Part shown: piece by piece, positions 27,409-37,371 of the stretch
Numbering within the stretch: the first letter of the stretch is position 1
Layout: every line of letters begins with the position of its first letter
Assembly: GCF_001592875.1 (NCBI RefSeq)
Contig: NZ_LSOF01000013.1
Location: 144,898-208,897, forward strand
Length of the DNA: 64,000 nucleotides
Origin: Pseudomonas sp. BMS12
GTDB taxonomy: Bacteria; Pseudomonadota; Gammaproteobacteria; Pseudomonadales; Pseudomonadaceae
Direction: 5' to 3'
Notes under the pieces: generated by a model
The model's database searches: none
Told to the model about the DNA's origin: nothing
The model's input: the letters and a program-made list of their open reading frames with translations, nothing else
Made by a program: the position numbers and the translations under genes

Positions 27409-27492
27409 GCGGCTAATGCGCCTTGCCAGCGGCGGCGAGGCGGCGCCAGAATGGCTCCATCTCGCGGCCCGCCGCTTCGACAAGGACTTCCG

Positions 27493-29952
27493 ATGCCCGA
27501 ATCCTTCGCTGCCAGCCTGCGTCTGGCGCCCGATGCTCTGACCCGCCCCTGTGCCCCTGACCAGTTCAACTTCGTTACCACCGATGATCTCGAGCCTTTT
27601 CGCGGCGTGCTTGGCCAGGAGCGCGCGGTCGAGGCCCTGCAGTTTGGCGTCGCGATGCCGCGCCCGGGCTACAACGTCTATGTGATGGGCGAGCCGGGCA
27701 CCGGCCGCTTCTCCTTCGTGCAGCGCTATCTCAAGGCCGAGGCCAAGCGCCAGCCGACCCCGGCGGACTGGGTCTACGTCAACCATTTCGATGAACCGCG
27801 CGAGCCGCGTGCCCTGCAGTTGCCCGCCGGCAGCGCGGCGGCCTTCATCGCCGACATCGGTCACCTGATCGACAATCTGCTGGCGACCTTTCCGGCGGTG
27901 TTTGAGACGCCGACCTACCAGCAGAAGAAGAGCGCCATCGACCGCGTCTTCAACCAGCGCTACGACAAGGCCTTGGATCTGATCGAGAAGCTGGCGCTGG
28001 AGCGTGATGTCGCCCTGTATCGCGACAGCACCAACATCGCCTTCACGCCGATGAAAGACGGCAAGGCCCTCGACGAGGCCGAGTTCGCCCAGTTGCCAGA
28101 CGCCGAGCGCGAGCGCTTCCATGTCGATATTTCCGAGCTGGAGGAGCGTCTCAACGAGGAGCTGGCCAGCCTGCCGCAATGGAAGCGCGAGAGCAGCAAC
28201 CAGATGCGCCAGCTCAACGAGGAGACCATCAGCCTGGCCCTGCAGCCGCTGTTGGCGCCGTTGTCACAGCAGTACGCGGAGAATGCCGGCGTCTGCGCCT
28301 ATCTTCAGGCCGTGCAGGTCAACCTGCTGAAAACCGTGGTCGACCAGCTGCTGGACGACAAGCCGGACGCCCAGCGCCGCGAGATGCTCGAGGAGCAGTA
28401 CAGCCCCAGCCTGGTGGTCGGTCACCATGTCGATGGCGGCGTGCCGGTGGTGTTCGAGTCGCACCCGACCTACGACAACCTGTTCGGTCGTATCGAGTAC
28501 AACACCGACCAGGGCGCGCTCTACACCAGCTACCGGCAGTTGCGTCCGGGGGCACTGCATCGCGCCAACGGCGGCTACCTGATTGTCGAGGCGGAGAAGC
28601 TGCTCGGTGAGCCCTTCGTCTGGGACGCACTCAAACGTGCCCTGCATTCGCGCCAGCTGAAAATGGAGTCGCCGCTGGGCGACCTCGGCCGCATCGCCAC
28701 CGTGACCCTCAGCCCGCAGATGATTGCGTTACAGCTCAAGGTCATCATCATAGGTTCGCGCCAGCTGTATTACGCGCTGCAGGACATGGATTCGGACTTC
28801 CAGGAGATGTTCCGGGTGCTGGTCGACTTCGACGAGGAGATCAGCCTCGGCGACGACAGTCTCGAGCAGTTTGCCCAGCTGCTTAAGACGCGCACATCGG
28901 AAGAGGGCATGGCGCCGCTGACCGCCGCTGCGGTGGCGCGCCTGGCCACCTACAGTGCGCGCCTGGCCGAACACCAGGGGCGCCTGTCGGCGCGCATCGG
29001 CGACCTGTTCCAGCTGGTCAGCGAGGCCGACTTCGTGCGCCAGCTGGCGGGCGACACGGTGACTGACGTAGGCCACATCGAACGCGCGCTCAAGGCCAAG
29101 GCCGACCGTACCGGGCGGGTCTCGGCGCGGATCATCGACGACATGCTGGCCGGCATCATCCTGATCGATACTCAAGGCTCGGCCATCGGCAAGTGCAACG
29201 GCCTCACCGTGCTGCAGGTCGGCGACTCGGCCTTTGGCGTGCCGGCGCGAATTTCCGCCACCGTCTACCCGGGCGGCAGCGGCATCGTCGACATCGAGGG
29301 CGAGGTCAACCTGGGGCAGCCGATTCACTCCAAGGGCGTGATGATCCTCACCGGTTTCCTCGGCAGTCGCTACGCCCAGGAGTTCCCCCTGGAAATCTCC
29401 GCCAGCATCGCCCTGGAGCAATCCTACGGCTATGTCGATGGCGACAGCGCCTCGCTTGGCGAGGTCTGCACCCTGATCTCGGCGCTGGCGCGCATGCCGC
29501 TCAAGCAGTGCTTCGCGATTACCGGCTCGATCAACCAGTTCGGCGAGGTACAGGCCATCGGCGGGGTCAACGAGAAGATCGAGGGCTTCTTCCGCCTGTG
29601 TGAGGCGCGCGGCCTGACCGGCGAGCAGGGCGTGATCATCCCGCATTCCAACGTCAGCAACCTGATGCTCGATGAACGGGTGCTACAGGCGGTGCGTGCC
29701 GGGCAGTTTCATGTGTATGCCGTGCGCCATGTCGACGATGCGCTGGGTCTGCTGCTCGGCGAGGCGGCCGGCGCGCAGGATGCCAAGGGCCAGTTCGCCA
29801 AGGGCAGCGTCAATGCACGAGTGGTGGAGCGCCTGCGCAGCATCGCCGAGCTGGGTATGGAGGAGGAAGAGAAGGACAAGGAAAAGGATGTGGCCAAAGC
29901 CAAGGTAGCAAAACCCAGAGCCAAGCCGGTGCCAAAGATCGTCAAGGAGTGA
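27493..29952 (+). CDS. Lon-like AAA+ ATP-dependent protease
   Basis: An 819-residue protein with a degenerate Walker A (GEPGTGRFSF, Lys replaced by Arg near residue 75), a long helical insert and a C-terminal Lon protease domain. The Ser-Lys dyad is visible: GDSASLGE holds the catalytic Ser and GVNEKIEGF the catalytic Lys. It lacks the Lon N-domain and ends in a Lys-rich tail (EEEEKDKEKDVAKAKVAK). ATG 27493 with AAGGA upstream is preferred over an in-frame ATG 14 codons earlier. Proteins of this LonB-like kind are common in Pseudomonas (PA4576 by position). Substrates are unknown. Confidence 0.88.
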   Translation: MPESFAASLRLAPDALTRPCAPDQFNFVTTDDLEPFRGVLGQERAVEALQFGVAMPRPGYNVYVMGEPGTGRFSFVQRYLKAEAKRQPTPADWVYVNHFDEPREPRALQLPAGSAAAFIADIGHLIDNLLATFPAVFETPTYQQKKSAIDRVFNQRYDKALDLIEKLALERDVALYRDSTNIAFTPMKDGKALDEAEFAQLPDAERERFHVDISELEERLNEELASLPQWKRESSNQMRQLNEETISLALQPLLAPLSQQYAENAGVCAYLQAVQVNLLKTVVDQLLDDKPDAQRREMLEEQYSPSLVVGHHVDGGVPVVFESHPTYDNLFGRIEYNTDQGALYTSYRQLRPGALHRANGGYLIVEAEKLLGEPFVWDALKRALHSRQLKMESPLGDLGRIATVTLSPQMIALQLKVIIIGSRQLYYALQDMDSDFQEMFRVLVDFDEEISLGDDSLEQFAQLLKTRTSEEGMAPLTAAAVARLATYSARLAEHQGRLSARIGDLFQLVSEADFVRQLAGDTVTDVGHIERALKAKADRTGRVSARIIDDMLAGIILIDTQGSAIGKCNGLTVLQVGDSAFGVPARISATVYPGGSGIVDIEGEVNLGQPIHSKGVMILTGFLGSRYAQEFPLEISASIALEQSYGYVDGDSASLGEVCTLISALARMPLKQCFAITGSINQFGEVQAIGGVNEKIEGFFRLCEARGLTGEQGVIIPHSNVSNLMLDERVLQAVRAGQFHVYAVRHVDDALGLLLGEAAGAQDAKGQFAKGSVNARVVERLRSIAELGMEEEEKDKEKDVAKAKVAKPRAKPVPKIVKE

Positions 29953-30039
29953 GGTGGCGGCTGGTCAGTCGCCGAGCAGTCCGGCGGCGCCCGCACGGGG
30001 CGTTGCCGGCAGCGGTTTTTCCCAGGTCCTTCCACAGAG

Positions 30040-30062
30040 TTATCCACAGTATGCGGGGATAA
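30040..30062. repeat. DnaA-box-containing dyad, copy 1
   Basis: Starts with a perfect DnaA box TTATCCACA (30040-30048) and closes with GGGGATAA. The inverted arms AGTTATCC and GGATAACT (30038-30064) make a dyad. A second copy lies at 30548-30570 with 21 of 23 bases identical. Confidence 0.75.
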
Positions 30063-30129
30063 CTTTGGCCTTTTCCCGGCGCGCTATCGGGGTGTAGTCT
30101 GAAGGCCAGACCACGCGAGGACCGTCGCC

Positions 30130-30471
30130 ATGCCGCGTAGCCTCTGTCTTACCCGTCAGTGCCTCGGCCTGATCACCCGTATCGAGTGCGAGATTCGCCC
30201 TCTGGCCGGGGAGCGAGGACTGTGGACCTTGCTCTGTGCGGCCGGCATGTCCGCTGCACAGCCTTCTGCTATCAAGGCGCAAGGCCCGTTCCACGGGCCT
30301 CAGGTGGCTGAGGCGGTGCTCGAATCGATCGCCCAGTGCCTCGCTGTGCAAGGCTACGCGCCCTGTGCCGAACCGCCCATCTGGCGCCTGCATCTGCAGG
30401 CCGAGCTGCGCCGCTTGAACGGCGAGTGCTCACGTCGCGTCGACGATTGCATGTTCCGTCCGGAGAGCTGA
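30130..30471 (+). CDS. Conserved-looking hypothetical protein (PA4575-position)
   Basis: A 113-residue protein not assigned to a family. It has six cysteines spread along its length, a short IECEIRPLAGERGLWTLL core and a basic, Arg-rich character (LHLQAELRRLNGECSRRV). No signal peptide or membrane helix. It stands alone between two near-identical DnaA-box dyads about 0.5 kb apart. Codon bias fits the surroundings. By position it corresponds to P. aeruginosa PA4575; function unknown. Confidence 0.65.
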   Translation: MPRSLCLTRQCLGLITRIECEIRPLAGERGLWTLLCAAGMSAAQPSAIKAQGPFHGPQVAEAVLESIAQCLAVQGYAPCAEPPIWRLHLQAELRRLNGECSRRVDDCMFRPES

Positions 30472-30547
30472 ACGCTTTTTGCCCAATCTGATAGCCAGCG
30501 CAGATGGCCGGGCGCTGGAGCGATTATTCCCGGGCCTGCCCACAAGG

Positions 30548-30570
30548 TTATCCACAGATTGCGGGGATAA
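30548..30570. repeat. DnaA-box-containing dyad, copy 2
   Basis: TTATCCACAG (30548-30557), a two-base change from copy 1, then TGCGGGGATAA (30560-30570). Inverted TTATCC/GGATAA arms are preserved. It lies just upstream of the yqhA promoter. Confidence 0.75.
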
Positions 30571-30591
30571 ACCCTGCAAAGCTTCGTGTCT

Positions 30592-30619
30592 TTGTGCGGA
30601 CGAGGCGGCTGGTTATACT
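30592..30619 (+). promoter_or_regulatory. Sigma70-type promoter for yqhA
   Basis: TTGTGC (30592-30597) and TATACT (30614-30619) with a 16-base spacer, 32 bases before the ATG at 30652. Confidence 0.6.
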
Positions 30620-30651
30620 CGCGGCCGATTTTCCCCACTCGGCGAGACCCT

Positions 30652-31140
30652 ATGGAACGCTTTATCGAAAACACGATGTACGCCTCGCGCTGGTTGCTGG
30701 CACCCATCTACTTCGGCTTGTCGCTTGGCCTGCTGCTGTTGGCCTTGAAGTTCTTCCAGGAAGTCTTCCACATCGTCCCCAACATCTTCTCCATGGCAGA
30801 GGCTGACCTGATTCTGGTGATCCTGTCGCTGATCGACATGGCGCTGGTCGGCGGCCTGCTGGTGATGGTGATGATCTCCGGCTATGAAAACTTCGTGTCC
30901 CAGTTGGACATCGATGATGGCAAGGAGAAGCTCAGCTGGCTGGGCAAGATGGACTCCGGCTCGCTGAAGATGAAGGTCGCGGCGTCCATCGTGGCGATTT
31001 CCTCGATTCACCTGCTCAAGGTGTTCATGAATGCCGAGAACATCAAGACCGAGTACCTGATGTGGTACGTGATCATCCATATGGCTTTTGTGGCTTCGGC
31101 CTTTGCCATGGGTTATCTGGACAAGCTGACCAAGCACTGA
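30652..31140 (+). CDS. UPF0114 (YqhA-like) membrane protein
   Basis: A 162-residue inner membrane protein of the UPF0114/YqhA family. It begins [18 protein letters not shown] and has four predicted helices: [55 protein letters not shown] and [17 protein letters not shown]. The conserved GYENFVS loop is present. Function is not established. ATG 30652 starts the family motif, and a good promoter lies just upstream. Confidence 0.9.
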   Translation: MERFIENTMYASRWLLAPIYFGLSLGLLLLALKFFQEVFHIVPNIFSMAEADLILVILSLIDMALVGGLLVMVMISGYENFVSQLDIDDGKEKLSWLGKMDSGSLKMKVAASIVAISSIHLLKVFMNAENIKTEYLMWYVIIHMAFVASAFAMGYLDKLTKH

Positions 31141-31164
31141 CCTGGTATCTGTTGCCCGCGTATC

Positions 31165-31198
31165 AACCGCCCGACCGCTTCGCCGTGCTCGGGCGGTT
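31165..31198 (+). terminator. Terminator after yqhA
   Basis: AACCGCCCGA and TCGGGCGGTT form a 10-bp stem with a 14-base loop, followed by TCGTTT. T-tract is weak. Confidence 0.65.
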
Positions 31199-31261
31199 TC
31201 GTTTGCGGGTGGCTGTGCTAGTCTGGCCGACCTTTTTTTGCCCCCTGACGGAGCCCCGGCC

Positions 31262-31879
31262 ATGTCCGAACTGAACCTCTCCACCGACGAAGCCCGTGTC
31301 AGCTACGGTATTGGCCGCCAGCTGGGTGACCAGTTGCGCGACAACCCGCCGCCGGGCGCCAGCCTGGAGGCCATTGTGGCGGGCCTGCGCGATGCATTCG
31401 GCAACCAGCCGAGCCAGGTTTCCCCCGAAGCGCTGAACGCCAGCTTCCGTGTGATCCGTGAAGTCATGCAGGCCGAGGCCGCTGCCAAGGCCGAAGCTGC
31501 CGCCGCAGCTGGCCGCGAGTACCTGGTCGAGAACGCCAAGCGTGAAGGCGTGACTGTGCTGGAATCGGGCCTGCAGTACGAAGTGCTGGTGGCAGGCGAG
31601 GGCGCCAAGCCGTCGCGCGAAGACCATGTACGCACCCACTACCATGGCACCCTGATCGACGGCACCGTGTTCGACAGCTCCTACGAGCGCGGCCAGCCGG
31701 CGGAATTCCCGGTGGGCGGCGTGATCGCCGGCTGGGTTGAGGCTCTGCAACTGATGGGTACCGGCAGCAAGTGGCGCCTGCATGTGCCGAGCGAGCTGGC
31801 CTATGGTGGCCAGGCTGCCGGCAGCATCCCGCCGCACAGCGTGCTGGTGTTCGACGTCGAGCTGCTCGACATCCTGTAA
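31262..31879 (+). CDS. fklB: FKBP-type peptidyl-prolyl isomerase
   Basis: A 205-residue FKBP of the FklB/Mip group. The N-terminal dimerisation region (DEARVSYGIGRQLGDQL) and a long Ala-rich helix (EAAAKAEAAAAAGREYLVE) precede the C-terminal FKBP domain, which shows VRTHYHGTLIDGTVFDSSYE, GVIAGWVEAL and PPHSVLVFDVELLDI. No signal peptide, so cytoplasmic like FklB. It catalyses proline isomerisation. ATG 31262 fits the family start SELNLSTDEA. Confidence 0.93.
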   Translation: MSELNLSTDEARVSYGIGRQLGDQLRDNPPPGASLEAIVAGLRDAFGNQPSQVSPEALNASFRVIREVMQAEAAAKAEAAAAAGREYLVENAKREGVTVLESGLQYEVLVAGEGAKPSREDHVRTHYHGTLIDGTVFDSSYERGQPAEFPVGGVIAGWVEALQLMGTGSKWRLHVPSELAYGGQAAGSIPPHSVLVFDVELLDIL

Positions 31880-31884
31880 GAAGC

Positions 31885-31919
31885 GATGCCCGGGCGCTCG
31901 TCCTGAGCGTCCGGGCATC
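31885..31919 (+). terminator. Hairpin after fklB
   Basis: GATGCCCGGGCGCTC-GTCCT-GAGCGTCCGGGCATC, long stem with one mismatch, no T-run. A second hairpin GCATGGG/CCCATGC follows at 31943-31962. Confidence 0.6.
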
Positions 31920-32047
31920 TGCGAGGGCGCCTTTGCCTTCGCGCATGGGGCTAAGCCCATGCAGCGATCTTTCCCTATCTCGGTGTGATCCGGCCGGAGT
32001 GTGCCGCCGTTGGCCTCGTCCGCGGCGCCGCCTGTGCGGTTCTCGGC

Positions 32048-32290
32048 TCAGTGCGTCTCGCCGTGTGGGCGCAGCGCTCGGGCGTAGCAGAAGAGGAACA
32101 GGCCGCGTACCAGCTCCTTGAGCACACTGGGCTCGCTGGAGTTGAGGCTGGCCAGGTCGAGGTCGCCCTGGTCGCGCAGTTCGTCGATGGCTTCCTCCTC
32201 CAGCACCGCACAGACTTCGCCGGTTTCGCGATTGAGAATGCGCAGGTAGGGGTGCGGGCGATCCAGCCAAGCGTCGATCAGATAAGTCAT
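32048..32290 (-). CDS. Small hypothetical protein under a Fur box (PA4570-position)
   Basis: An 80-residue acidic protein without signal or membrane helix: MTYLIDAWLDRPHPYLRILN, then VLEEEAIDELRDQGDLDL. AAGGAG lies just before the ATG. No family function known to me. A strong Fur-type box lies 32-46 bases upstream, so it should be induced by iron starvation; I recall the P. aeruginosa gene at this position being among iron-starvation-induced genes. It stands alone between the fklB and ispB ends. Confidence 0.82.
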   Translation of the reverse strand: MTYLIDAWLDRPHPYLRILNRETGEVCAVLEEEAIDELRDQGDLDLASLNSSEPSVLKELVRGLFLFCYARALRPHGETH

Positions 32291-32321
32291 GGCTCATCTC
32301 CTTGTGAATTCATGATTGAGA

Positions 32322-32336
32322 TGAGAATAATTCTTA
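32322..32336 (-). promoter_or_regulatory. Fur box
   Basis: TGAGAAT-A-ATTCTTA, the 7-1-7 inverted repeat of Fur sites with one arm mismatch, within a locally AT-rich stretch (32305-32350) that stands out from the surroundings. It precedes the 32290 start. Confidence 0.8.
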
Positions 32337-32380
32337 TTACATAAATAGCAAGCGTCAATCGCTTCCATCTGTCGGGCAAT

Positions 32381-32406
32381 AAAAAGCCCGTCGCATGGAC
32401 GGGCTT
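32381..32406 (-). terminator. Terminator after ispB
   Basis: On the minus strand AAGCCCGT-CCATGCG-ACGGGCTT followed by TTTATT, a classic intrinsic terminator 20 bases after the ispB stop. Confidence 0.88.
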
Positions 32407-32425
32407 GATCGCTGCCTGAGATGGC

Positions 32426-33394
32426 TCAGTGAGTGCGGGCGACGGCGAAGTGACTCAGCTCGACCAGGGCGTCGCGGTGGGCGTTGCGCTCCAGGCCGTC
32501 GAGGCAGGCAATCGCCTGTTCGGCATGCTCGCGGGCCAGACGTGCGGTGTAGTCGAGGGCGCCGGAGGCCTGGACCGCAGCGCGGATGCTTTCCAGGTCC
32601 TCGATGCCGCCTTTCTGGATCGCCGTGCGTACCAGGGCAGCCTGCTCGGCGCTACCCTCGCGCATGGTGTAGATCAGCGGCAGGGTCGGTTTGCCTTCGG
32701 CCAGGTCGTCACCAACGTTCTTGCCCAGGGTCGCGGCATCGCCTTGGTAGTCGAGCAGGTCATCGACCAGTTGGAAGGCGATGCCCAGGTGGTCGCCGAA
32801 GCGCTGCAGGGCCTGGGTCTGCGTAGCGCTGGCGCCGGCCAGCGCGGCGGCGCTGTGGGTCGAGGCCTCGAACAGCATGGCGGTCTTGCCGCGGATGACC
32901 TCCATATAGGTCTCCTCGGTGGTGCTGGCGTCACGCACCTTGGACAGTTGCAGGACCTCGCCCTCGGCGATGACCCGGGTAGCCCGGGAAAGGATCTGCA
33001 TGACCGGCAGGGAGCCCAGCTCGACCATCATTTCGAACGAGCGCGAATAAAGGAAGTCGCCTACCAGCACGCTCGGCGCGTTGCCCCACTGGGCGTTGGC
33101 GGTGGCACGGCCGCGGCGCATGCCGGACATGTCGACCACGTCGTCATGCAGCAGGGTGGCGGTGTGCAGGAATTCGATGGTGGCGGAGAGCAGGCGCAGA
33201 TCGTCGGCCTCATAACCCAGGGCGCGACCGCTGAGCAGCACCAGTAGCGGGCGCAGGCGTTTGCCACCGGCGGAGATGATGTAGTCGCCGATCTTTTCCA
33301 CCAGGGGAACGTGGGATTTCAGCTGCTGGCGGATGATACCGTCGACGGCGGCGAAATCGTCCGCTACCACGCTATAGAAGGCCTGGGGTTGCAT
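32426..33394 (-). CDS. ispB: Polyprenyl (octaprenyl-type) diphosphate synthase
   Basis: A 322-residue trans-prenyltransferase. First Asp-rich motif LLHDDVVD and second FQLVDDLLDYQGD are intact, with GGKRLRPLLVLL before them. It builds the ubiquinone side chain (probably C45 in Pseudomonas; chain length is set by residues before the first motif and not read here). ATG 33394 begins MQPQAFYSVV, the usual start; the 14-codon upstream extension has no ribosome site. Divergent from rplU as in most gammaproteobacteria. Confidence 0.95.
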   Translation of the reverse strand: MQPQAFYSVVADDFAAVDGIIRQQLKSHVPLVEKIGDYIISAGGKRLRPLLVLLSGRALGYEADDLRLLSATIEFLHTATLLHDDVVDMSGMRRGRATANAQWGNAPSVLVGDFLYSRSFEMMVELGSLPVMQILSRATRVIAEGEVLQLSKVRDASTTEETYMEVIRGKTAMLFEASTHSAAALAGASATQTQALQRFGDHLGIAFQLVDDLLDYQGDAATLGKNVGDDLAEGKPTLPLIYTMREGSAEQAALVRTAIQKGGIEDLESIRAAVQASGALDYTARLAREHAEQAIACLDGLERNAHRDALVELSHFAVARTH

Positions 33395-33536
33395 CGGTGA
33401 GGGGGACTCCTGAAGCTTTGGGTCTGCACCTACCATTGTCGGTGAGGGCAGATTTTGCGGGGCGAGCCCACAGGGACGGGCTGCGCGGCATGCTAGGGGG
33501 CGGGTTCTGGACTGTCAAGGCGAGGCCTGGCGGGGC

Positions 33537-33565
33537 TTGCGCGGGTTTGCGGCTTTCCGTACAAT
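33537..33565 (+). promoter_or_regulatory. Promoter of rplU-rpmA
   Basis: TTGCGC (33537-33542), 17-base spacer, TACAAT (33560-33565). Predicted start near 33572, leaving a 5' leader of about 129 bases with two hairpins (33624-33646 and 33653-33670). The whole 33395-33700 gap holds only this promoter, the leader and the ispB upstream region. Confidence 0.75.
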
Positions 33566-33700
33566 CGCGGCCCCTAACTTCTATGGGCACTCCCTGCCTT
33601 ACGCAATTGCACGGGCGTCAGTTCCGGCCCCATGCAGCCATGCCGGCCAATAACTCTTCCTATAAAGAGTCGGGTGAGCAGGTTTAACGGAGATAAATCC

Positions 33701-34012
33701 ATGTACGCAGTAATTGTTACCGGTGGCAAGCAGTACAAAGTCGCCGAAGGTGAATTCCTCAAGGTCGAGAAGCTGGAAATCGCTACTGGCGAATCCGTGA
33801 CTTTCGACCGCGTTCTGCTGGTTGGCAACGGTGACGACGTGAAAATCGGCGCTCCGGTTGTCGATGGCGCCAAGGTTGTCGCTGAAGTGGTTGGCCAGGG
33901 CCGTCATGACAAAGTGACCATCATCAAGTTCCGCCGTCGTAAGCACCACATGAAGCGTCAGGGCCACCGTCAGTGGTTCACCGAAATCAAGATCACTGGC
34001 ATCCAGGCCTGA
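33701..34012 (+). CDS. rplU: 50S ribosomal protein L21
   Basis: A 103-residue L21: [17 protein letters not shown] at the start, [20 protein letters not shown] near the end. ATG 33701 has CGGAG upstream; an in-frame ATG 23 codons earlier lies in the structured leader and is not the start. First gene of the conserved rplU-rpmA-obg run. Confidence 0.98.
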   Translation: MYAVIVTGGKQYKVAEGEFLKVEKLEIATGESVTFDRVLLVGNGDDVKIGAPVVDGAKVVAEVVGQGRHDKVTIIKFRRRKHHMKRQGHRQWFTEIKITGIQA

Positions 34013-34035
34013 TCCCTTTATAGGAGATTTGACTC

Positions 34036-34293
34036 ATGGCACACAAAAAAGCTGGCGGTAGTACTCGTAACGGCCGCGACTCAGAAAGTAAACGCCTTGG
34101 CGTGAAGATGTATGGCGGCCAGGTCATCAAGGCCGGCAACATCATCGTGCGTCAGCGCGGCACCCAGTTCCACGCCGGTTACGGCGTTGGCATGGGCAAG
34201 GATCATACCCTGTTCGCGAAAGTCGACGGCGTGATCAAGTTCGACGTAAAGGGCGAGTTCAACCGCCGTTACGTGAGCATCGTGACCGCCTAA
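34036..34293 (+). CDS. rpmA: 50S ribosomal protein L27
   Basis: An 85-residue L27 starting [20 protein letters not shown]; its N-terminal tail reaches the peptidyl transferase centre. TAGGAG precedes the ATG. It follows rplU by 23 bases and is followed by a terminator. Confidence 0.98.
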   Translation: MAHKKAGGSTRNGRDSESKRLGVKMYGGQVIKAGNIIVRQRGTQFHAGYGVGMGKDHTLFAKVDGVIKFDVKGEFNRRYVSIVTA

Positions 34294-34310
34294 GGTTGCG
34301 TTTGCTGAAG

Positions 34311-34337
34311 AAGCCCTGTCTCGCGACGGGGCTTTTT
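34311..34337 (+). terminator. Terminator after rpmA
   Basis: AAGCCCTGTC-TCGC-GACGGGGCTT then a run of T. It may partially uncouple obg from the ribosomal genes. Confidence 0.9.
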
Positions 34338-34371
34338 TGTTTCTGTGTATCCTGTGTTTTCTGTTCACTAG

Positions 34372-35622
<1,251 letters not shown>

Positions 35623-35688
35623 GAGTAGGTATCGTGCAGCGCCGCTTTATAGCGGCGTTGTGCTGACTGGCTTGGGGTAGAGGGCATC

Positions 35689-36807
35689 ATGCGGGACAAG
35701 GTGACCGGCGCGCGGCGCTGGGTGGTGAAGATTGGCAGTGCCTTGCTGACCGCCGACGGGCGCGGCCTGGATCGTGCCGCCATGGCGGTGTGGGTCGAGC
35801 AGATGGTTGCCCTGCGGGCGGCGGGTGTGGAGCTGGTACTGGTGTCGTCCGGTGCCGTTGCTGCGGGTATGAGTAGCCTGGGCTGGAGCGCTCGTCCTAG
35901 TGCCATTCATGAGCTGCAAGCTGCGGCTGCTGTGGGGCAGATGGGGTTGGTGCGAGCCTGGGAAAGCAGCTTTGCCGAGCATGGCCGGCACACGGCGCAG
36001 GTATTGCTGACTCATGATGATCTCTCCGATCGCAAGCGCTACCTGAATGCCCGCAGCACCTTGCGCACCCTGGTCGAGCTGGGTGTGGTGCCGGTGATCA
36101 ACGAGAACGACACCGTGGTTACCGATGAGATCCGCTTTGGTGATAACGATACCCTGGCGGCGCTGGTGGCCAACCTGGTCGAGGCCGATCTGCTGGTGAT
36201 TCTTACCGACCGCGACGGTATGTTCGATGCCGATCCGCGGCACAATCCCGATGCCCAACTGATCTCCGAGGCGCGCGCCGACGACGCTTCCCTGGATGCA
36301 GTGGCGGGCGGAACCGGCGGCGCCCTTGGGCGTGGCGGTATGCAGACCAAGCTGCGTGCGGCGCGTCTGGCTGCTCGTTCCGGTGCGCATACCATCATCG
36401 TGGGTGGGCGCATCGAGCGTGTGCTGGATCGTCTCAAGGCGGGTGAGCGCCTGGGTACCTTGCTGGCGCCTGAGCGCGGATTGCTGGCGGCGCGCAAGCA
36501 GTGGCTGGCGGGTCATCTGCAGACGCGCGGCACTCTGGTGCTGGATGCTGGTGCGGTCAAGGCGCTGACGGCGGACCGCAAGAGCCTGTTGCCGGTTGGT
36601 GTGAAGGAGGTGCGTGGCAGCTTCCGGCGCGGTGAGATGGTGGTCTGTGTGGCGCCCGATGGGCGCGAGGTGGCTCGCGGTCTGGTCAACTACAGTGCTC
36701 TGGAGGCGCAGAAGATCGCCGGGCGTTCCTCGGAGTCCATCGAGCAGTTACTGGGCTATGTCGATGAACCGGAACTGGTGCATCGGGACAATCTGATTCT
36801 GGTCTGA
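35689..36807 (+). CDS. proB: Glutamate 5-kinase
   Basis: A 372-residue ProB: the amino-acid kinase domain starts [13 protein letters not shown] and has INENDTV and [17 protein letters not shown]-terminal PUA domain begins near residue 275 ([12 protein letters not shown]). First step of proline synthesis, phosphorylating glutamate. ATG 35689 has GAGGG upstream and lies 66 bases after obg, as in P. aeruginosa. Confidence 0.97.
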   Translation: MRDKVTGARRWVVKIGSALLTADGRGLDRAAMAVWVEQMVALRAAGVELVLVSSGAVAAGMSSLGWSARPSAIHELQAAAAVGQMGLVRAWESSFAEHGRHTAQVLLTHDDLSDRKRYLNARSTLRTLVELGVVPVINENDTVVTDEIRFGDNDTLAALVANLVEADLLVILTDRDGMFDADPRHNPDAQLISEARADDASLDAVAGGTGGALGRGGMQTKLRAARLAARSGAHTIIVGGRIERVLDRLKAGERLGTLLAPERGLLAARKQWLAGHLQTRGTLVLDAGAVKALTADRKSLLPVGVKEVRGSFRRGEMVVCVAPDGREVARGLVNYSALEAQKIAGRSSESIEQLLGYVDEPELVHRDNLILV

Positions 36808-36818
36808 GGAGGCGCGCA

Positions 36819-37277
36819 ATGCGCATCAAGGGATTGCTGGGCTTGTGTCTGCTGCTGCCGTTGTGCGCGCAGGCGGAGGAAATTGGTGAGGTCTCCACCG
36901 TGTTCAAGTGGATGGGGCCGAACGACAAGATCGTGGTCGAGGCGTTCGATGATCCCAAGGTTGAGGGGGTGACCTGTTACCTGTCGCGCGCCAAGACCGG
37001 AGGCATCAAGGGTGGTCTTGGTTTGGCAGAAGATCGCGCAGAGGCTTCCATTGCCTGTCGCCAGGTCGGGCCGATTCGCTTTGCCGAGAAGTTGAAGGAT
37101 GGCGAGGAGGTGTTCAAGGAGCGCACTTCGCTGGTGTTCAAGACCATGCAGGTGGTGCGCTTCTTCGATGAGCGGCGTAATACGCTGGTTTATCTGGTGT
37201 ACAGCGACCGGGTCATCGAGGGTAGTCCGCAGAATGCGGTGACGGCGATCCCGATCAGGCCCTGGACCAGCCAGTAG
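36819..37277 (+). CDS. creA: CreA family periplasmic protein
   Basis: A 152-residue exported protein with signal peptide [19 protein letters not shown], then [19 protein letters not shown] and [18 protein letters not shown] of the CreA family. Two Cys (VTCYLS, SIACRQV) may form a disulfide. Function unknown despite the name. It starts 11 bases after proB, so it is probably cotranscribed, and ends at a strong terminator. Confidence 0.9.
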   Translation: MRIKGLLGLCLLLPLCAQAEEIGEVSTVFKWMGPNDKIVVEAFDDPKVEGVTCYLSRAKTGGIKGGLGLAEDRAEASIACRQVGPIRFAEKLKDGEEVFKERTSLVFKTMQVVRFFDERRNTLVYLVYSDRVIEGSPQNAVTAIPIRPWTSQ

Positions 37278-37283
37278 GGAAAG

Positions 37284-37306
37284 GCCGGGGATTCCCCGGC
37301 TTTTTT
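37284..37306 (+). terminator. Terminator after creA
   Basis: GCCGGGG-ATT-CCCCGGC then TTTTTT. Confidence 0.93.
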
Positions 37307-37330
37307 GTGTCTGCAGGAATTGCAGGCAAT

Positions 37331-37359
37331 AAAAAACCGGCCAGAGGCCGGTTTTTTTT
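37331..37359 (-). terminator. Terminator after rpsT
   Basis: AACCGGCC-AGA-GGCCGGTT with A-run and T-run on both sides; on the minus strand it ends the rpsT transcript. Confidence 0.93.
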
Positions 37360-37371
37360 GAACGTTACATC

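Noticed and set aside
30040..30570. Chromosomal or plasmid replication origin
   Set aside because: Only two DnaA boxes, no AT-rich unwinding stretch and no dnaA, rep or par genes nearby.
31943..31962. GCATGGG/CCCATGC hairpin as a small RNA
   Set aside because: Lies in the fklB 3' region directly after another hairpin, with no promoter of its own. It is simpler as part of the terminator area.
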